From the NCBI RefSeq assembly GCF_002813775.1, contig NZ_CP020372.1:420825-484824 (forward strand): a stretch of DNA of 64,000 nucleotides, written 5' to 3'. Each line of letters starts with the position of its first letter. Position 1 is the first letter of the stretch. This DNA comes from Candidatus Thiodictyon syntrophicum. GTDB lineage: Bacteria > Pseudomonadota > Gammaproteobacteria > Chromatiales > Chromatiaceae. This document shows positions 62,820 to 64,000 of the stretch, piece by piece. A program made the translations under genes and the position numbers. The notes below the pieces were generated by a model. It did no database searches, was not told the origin of the DNA, and saw only the letters and a program-made list of their open reading frames with translations.

Positions 62820-63977
62820 ATGCGCGCCAAGCGTTCCATCGAAGACCTGTTGGGCCGGATCCAGGGGGTGCGGGACCGCCTTAAGGATTACAACCTTGCC
62901 CCGGACCATGTCAAGCGTGACACGCGCCTCTATGCGATGCGGGAGGCGGCAGAACTGATCGGCAGGAGCGACCAGACGATCCGGGATGCCGAGGCGGAGG
63001 GCAAACTCCCGACACCGGAAATTGGTCGCAACGGGAAGCGGATCGGCTATACCCTCGCGCAGATCAATGCTGCGCGCGACGTTTTGGGTACGCGCCTGAG
63101 GCGAGGGGCGGACGAGGAGCCGGTCGTTATCGGGTGCCAGTCCTTCAAGGGTGGTTCCGGGAAGACCACGACGGCGGTGCATCTGACGCAATACCTGGCG
63201 CGGCAGGGTCTACGGGTCTTGTTGGTGGATTGCGATCCGCAGGCCTCGGCGACTGCAATCTTCGGCTATGTGCCGGAGGCCGACCTGAGCCCGGATGAGA
63301 CGCTCTTGCCGTTCCTGGAGGGGGACCGGGCCGATCTGGCATACGCGGTGAGACCAACCTACTTCGACGGCGTCTTTCTGGTGCCTTCCAATTTGCACCT
63401 GTATCGCTCGGAGTACACCCTGGCGGCGGGCACCGCGAAGTTGGATCGGCTCAAGGACGGCATCGACACGATTGCGGTGAATTTCGATGTGGTGGTGATC
63501 GACCCTCCCCCTTCGCTGGGCATGATCAGCCTGAACGCGCTGTACGCGAGCAACGCGTTGATCATCCCGATGTCCCTTGGCCTGCTGGACTTCTACAGTA
63601 CCGTTTCGTTCATCCAGATGCTCAACGAGACGCTGGACGTGATCGAGCGCCGCGTCGGCACGGTGCGATCGAAGTTCGTGAAGGTCCTGATGACGCGGGT
63701 CAATGAGGTAAAGCCCGTGCACGTCCAGTTGGCCGATCATCTGCAGGCGAGTTTCGGCACCTACCTGATGAAGGCGCGAATGCACGACTCCGCGGCGGTG
63801 GATAACGCGGGCGTCATGATGAGAACGGTCTACGAACTGGAGAAGACCGCGGCGAACCGCAAGACACTCCTGCGTGCGATGATGCTGTTTGATCTGGTGA
63901 ACGCCGAAATCCTGACGCTGGTGCGGTCCACCTGGCCGAGCCACCACAAGGCGCTACGGGCACAGGGGTTGATGTAA
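62820..63977 (+). CDS. parA: Plasmid partition ATPase ParA with N-terminal helix-turn-helix
   Basis: A 385-residue type Ia partition ATPase. Residues 37-90 form a MerR-like DNA-binding segment (LYAMREAAELIGRSDQTIRDAEAEGKLPTPE). The deviant Walker A KGGSGKTTT is at 110-118, then LLVDCDPQASAT, and Walker B in FDVVVIDPPPSLG. ParA drives plasmid copies apart on the nucleoid with ParB bound to parS, and the N-terminal domain usually represses its own operon. ATG 62820 is preferred over an upstream in-frame ATG because of the adjacent GAGGAG and the family start. Confidence 0.92.
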   Translation: MRAKRSIEDLLGRIQGVRDRLKDYNLAPDHVKRDTRLYAMREAAELIGRSDQTIRDAEAEGKLPTPEIGRNGKRIGYTLAQINAARDVLGTRLRRGADEEPVVIGCQSFKGGSGKTTTAVHLTQYLARQGLRVLLVDCDPQASATAIFGYVPEADLSPDETLLPFLEGDRADLAYAVRPTYFDGVFLVPSNLHLYRSEYTLAAGTAKLDRLKDGIDTIAVNFDVVVIDPPPSLGMISLNALYASNALIIPMSLGLLDFYSTVSFIQMLNETLDVIERRVGTVRSKFVKVLMTRVNEVKPVHVQLADHLQASFGTYLMKARMHDSAAVDNAGVMMRTVYELEKTAANRKTLLRAMMLFDLVNAEILTLVRSTWPSHHKALRAQGLM

Positions 63978-63994
63978 TCAGTTGGTGGGAGGAG

Positions 63995-64000
63995 ATGACT
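63995..64000 (+). CDS. Probable start of parB, cut by the window end
   Basis: An ATG at 63995 with GGGAGGA directly upstream and 17 bp after the parA stop. Only two codons are visible. Identification as parB rests solely on its position after parA. Confidence 0.4.

Overview
The window looks like part of a high-GC gammaproteobacterial plasmid, most plausibly from a purple sulfur bacterium (Chromatiaceae, for example a Thiodictyon or Thiocystis relative). The plasmid call rests on what is at the right end: an initiator gene (repA-like), more than ten 17-bp iterons including five at exact 22-bp spacing, a consensus DnaA box, and a divergent parA with the start of a probable parB. The host call is an inference from gene content: formaldehyde/H4MPT-type C1 genes, an NAD-linked formate dehydrogenase and a quinoprotein-associated SoxYZ-like carrier.

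Layout, left to right. (1) 1-4.1 kb: remains of a quinoprotein (PQQ) alcohol-oxidation locus. Two divergent genes have lost their 5' ends to one deletion, followed by an ABC permease and ATPase, a block of palindromic repeats, and a Fae-family gene. (2) 4.5-11.2 kb: a UPF0175/DUF3368 toxin-antitoxin pair whose toxin is split by an IS66 element (8-bp target duplication), which is itself split by a three-recombinase (RIT) element. (3) 11.4-16.0 kb: an AT-richer minus-strand operon with a prokaryotic viperin, an inositol-monophosphatase-family phosphatase and a membrane-anchored alpha-toroid protein that is broken by an IS630-type element. (4) 16-27 kb: orphan ParD antitoxin, an Rpn-type nuclease with a 21-bp repeat tail and a broken partial copy, a DUF2380-like protein, a sigma54 activator, a small cytochrome c split by a solo IS66-type element, an IS1182 element, and many composite palindromic repeats. 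(5) 27.4-38.1 kb: formate dehydrogenase genes (fdsG, fdsB, fdsA, fdhD, fdsD) on the minus strand and four methanopterin-type cofactor biosynthesis genes on the plus strand. (6) 38.1-56.1 kb: a class 1 DISARM anti-phage locus (drmD, drmMI, drmA, drmB) with a toxin-antitoxin-chaperone (MqsR-MqsA-SecB-like) module inside it. drmD and drmMI carry nonsense codons, drmMI also carries an ISAs1-type insertion, and no drmC is seen. (7) 56.1-64 kb: a very large CBS/PAS/GAF/GGDEF/EAL protein, then the replication origin and partition genes.

Functionally, the C1 parts would connect: an alcohol or aldehyde oxidised by a quinoprotein system, formaldehyde handled by H4MPT-dependent enzymes, and formate oxidised to CO2 with NADH. 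Several members here are damaged: SoxYZ-like carrier, substrate-binding protein, cytochrome c, and the FdsA C-terminus. Working copies may therefore lie elsewhere. The defence parts are also partly disabled by insertions and stop codons. Exact reconstruction across target-site duplications restores open reading frames for the DUF3368 toxin, IS66 TnpC, the toroid protein, the cytochrome c and (apart from one stop codon) DrmMI, which suggests recent decay.
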